Below, piece after piece: positions 6,078 to 6,493 of a stretch of 6,493 bases of DNA (position 1 is its first letter; every line of letters starts with the position of its first letter). The stretch spans positions 1 through 6,493 of the forward strand of contig USMC01000071.1 of NCBI GenBank assembly GCA_900555715.1. Reading direction: 5' to 3'. The stretch comes from an uncultured Porphyromonadaceae bacterium. GTDB taxonomy: Bacteria > Bacteroidota > Bacteroidia > Bacteroidales > Muribaculaceae. Position numbers and translations under genes: made by a program. Under the pieces are notes generated by a model that was not told the origin of the DNA, made no database searches, and saw only the letters and a list, made by a program, of their open reading frames with translations.

Positions 6078-6493
6078 TTATCTGGCAGGAGTGAATACTA
6101 TATCATCGTTGCCATTATGTATGATTGATCCATATCCCGTGATGGTTCCAGACCAACAAAGACCTTTTGCAAGGTGGTATTCAGGATCGAAATCATCTAT
6201 ATAAATTCTGGAACCGTTAATAGTATAGCCCGTAGATTTAGTCGTCGCAGGAAGATGCTGTTCCCTGTAGGTATCACCAGCTAACGAATAATTCCAGTTC
6301 GTGCCGCTCATAGTAATTTCACATCTCGTTGACGACTTAAATGTAAGTACAAAATTGTAATTATCATAAACTGTATAATGCAAGTGATGTGAAGCGACTG
6401 GATTTTCTTCACTCAACTCGGCATAATAAGATGTACCTATCTTGATGTTTGCATTTTGGGGGTCATCTACTGATGGTGTATCCGGCATTTCTG
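6078..6493 (-). CDS. Unrecognised protein, C-terminal part, probably exported (5' end outside window)
   Basis: The visible 137 codons end at TAA (6080-6078). The frame stays open to the right edge: a Glu codon precedes the ATG at 6488, so that Met is probably internal and the true start, possibly with a signal peptide, is missing. The visible N-terminal part (MPDTPSVDDPQNAN) is an acidic, Pro-rich linker of the kind often found after the lipobox in Bacteroidales lipoproteins. The rest is full of short alternating hydrophobic stretches with many Tyr, Thr, Ser and Gly (YDNYNFVLTFKSST, EITMSGTNWNYSL, GYTINGSRIYIDDF), which suggests an all-beta, perhaps lipocalin-like, domain. I do not recognise a family. 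It lies 95 nt upstream of the zinc-knuckle lipoprotein gene on the same strand and may be co-transcribed with it. GC content is low (21/60 and 22/60 in 6301-6420). Confidence 0.75.
   Translation of the reverse strand, partial: EMPDTPSVDDPQNANIKIGTSYYAELSEENPVASHHLHYTVYDNYNFVLTFKSSTRCEITMSGTNWNYSLAGDTYREQHLPATTKSTGYTINGSRIYIDDFDPEYHLAKGLCWSGTITGYGSIIHNGNDDIVFTPAR

Overview
The window looks like chromosomal DNA from a member of the Bacteroidales, perhaps a Muribaculaceae-like gut bacterium; the family is only a guess. Three things point there: two secreted proteins with C-terminal tails like type IX secretion (T9SS) sorting domains, a BspA-type leucine-rich-repeat protein, and promoters fitting the Bacteroidetes TAnnTTTG -7 consensus with no strong Shine-Dalgarno sequences. 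All gene functions were read from the translated sequence; no database search was run.

Layout, left to right. (1) The 3' part of a large exported multidomain protein (+ strand, open at the left edge): propeller-like repeats, an Ig/Fn3-type region, a choice-of-anchor-J-like domain and a sorting tail. It ends at a strong bidirectional terminator shared with the convergent gene. (2) lgt (- strand), the prolipoprotein diacylglyceryl transferase. (3) A 166-bp divergent intergenic region with one Bacteroidetes-type promoter facing each way and a perfect 10-bp tandem duplication between them. (4) nadC (+), quinolinate phosphoribosyltransferase, followed after 18 nt by (5) a secreted BspA-like LRR protein (+) that ends at an intrinsic terminator. 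(6) Two minus-strand genes in visibly more AT-rich DNA: a small lipoprotein carrying six DnaJ-type CxxCxGxG-like zinc knuckles but no J domain, and, upstream of it, the C-terminal part of an unrecognised protein that runs off the right edge.

How the genes relate: lgt and nadC are housekeeping genes (envelope lipoprotein maturation and NAD synthesis). The surroundings are envelope or surface genes that probably vary between strains. The zinc-knuckle lipoprotein would itself be a substrate of Lgt, but nothing suggests the two are co-regulated. I see no CRISPR array, tRNA, rRNA, insertion sequence, phage gene or recognisable defence system, and no convincing new multi-gene system. The most unusual item is the J-domain-less zinc-knuckle lipoprotein and its uncharacterised upstream neighbour.
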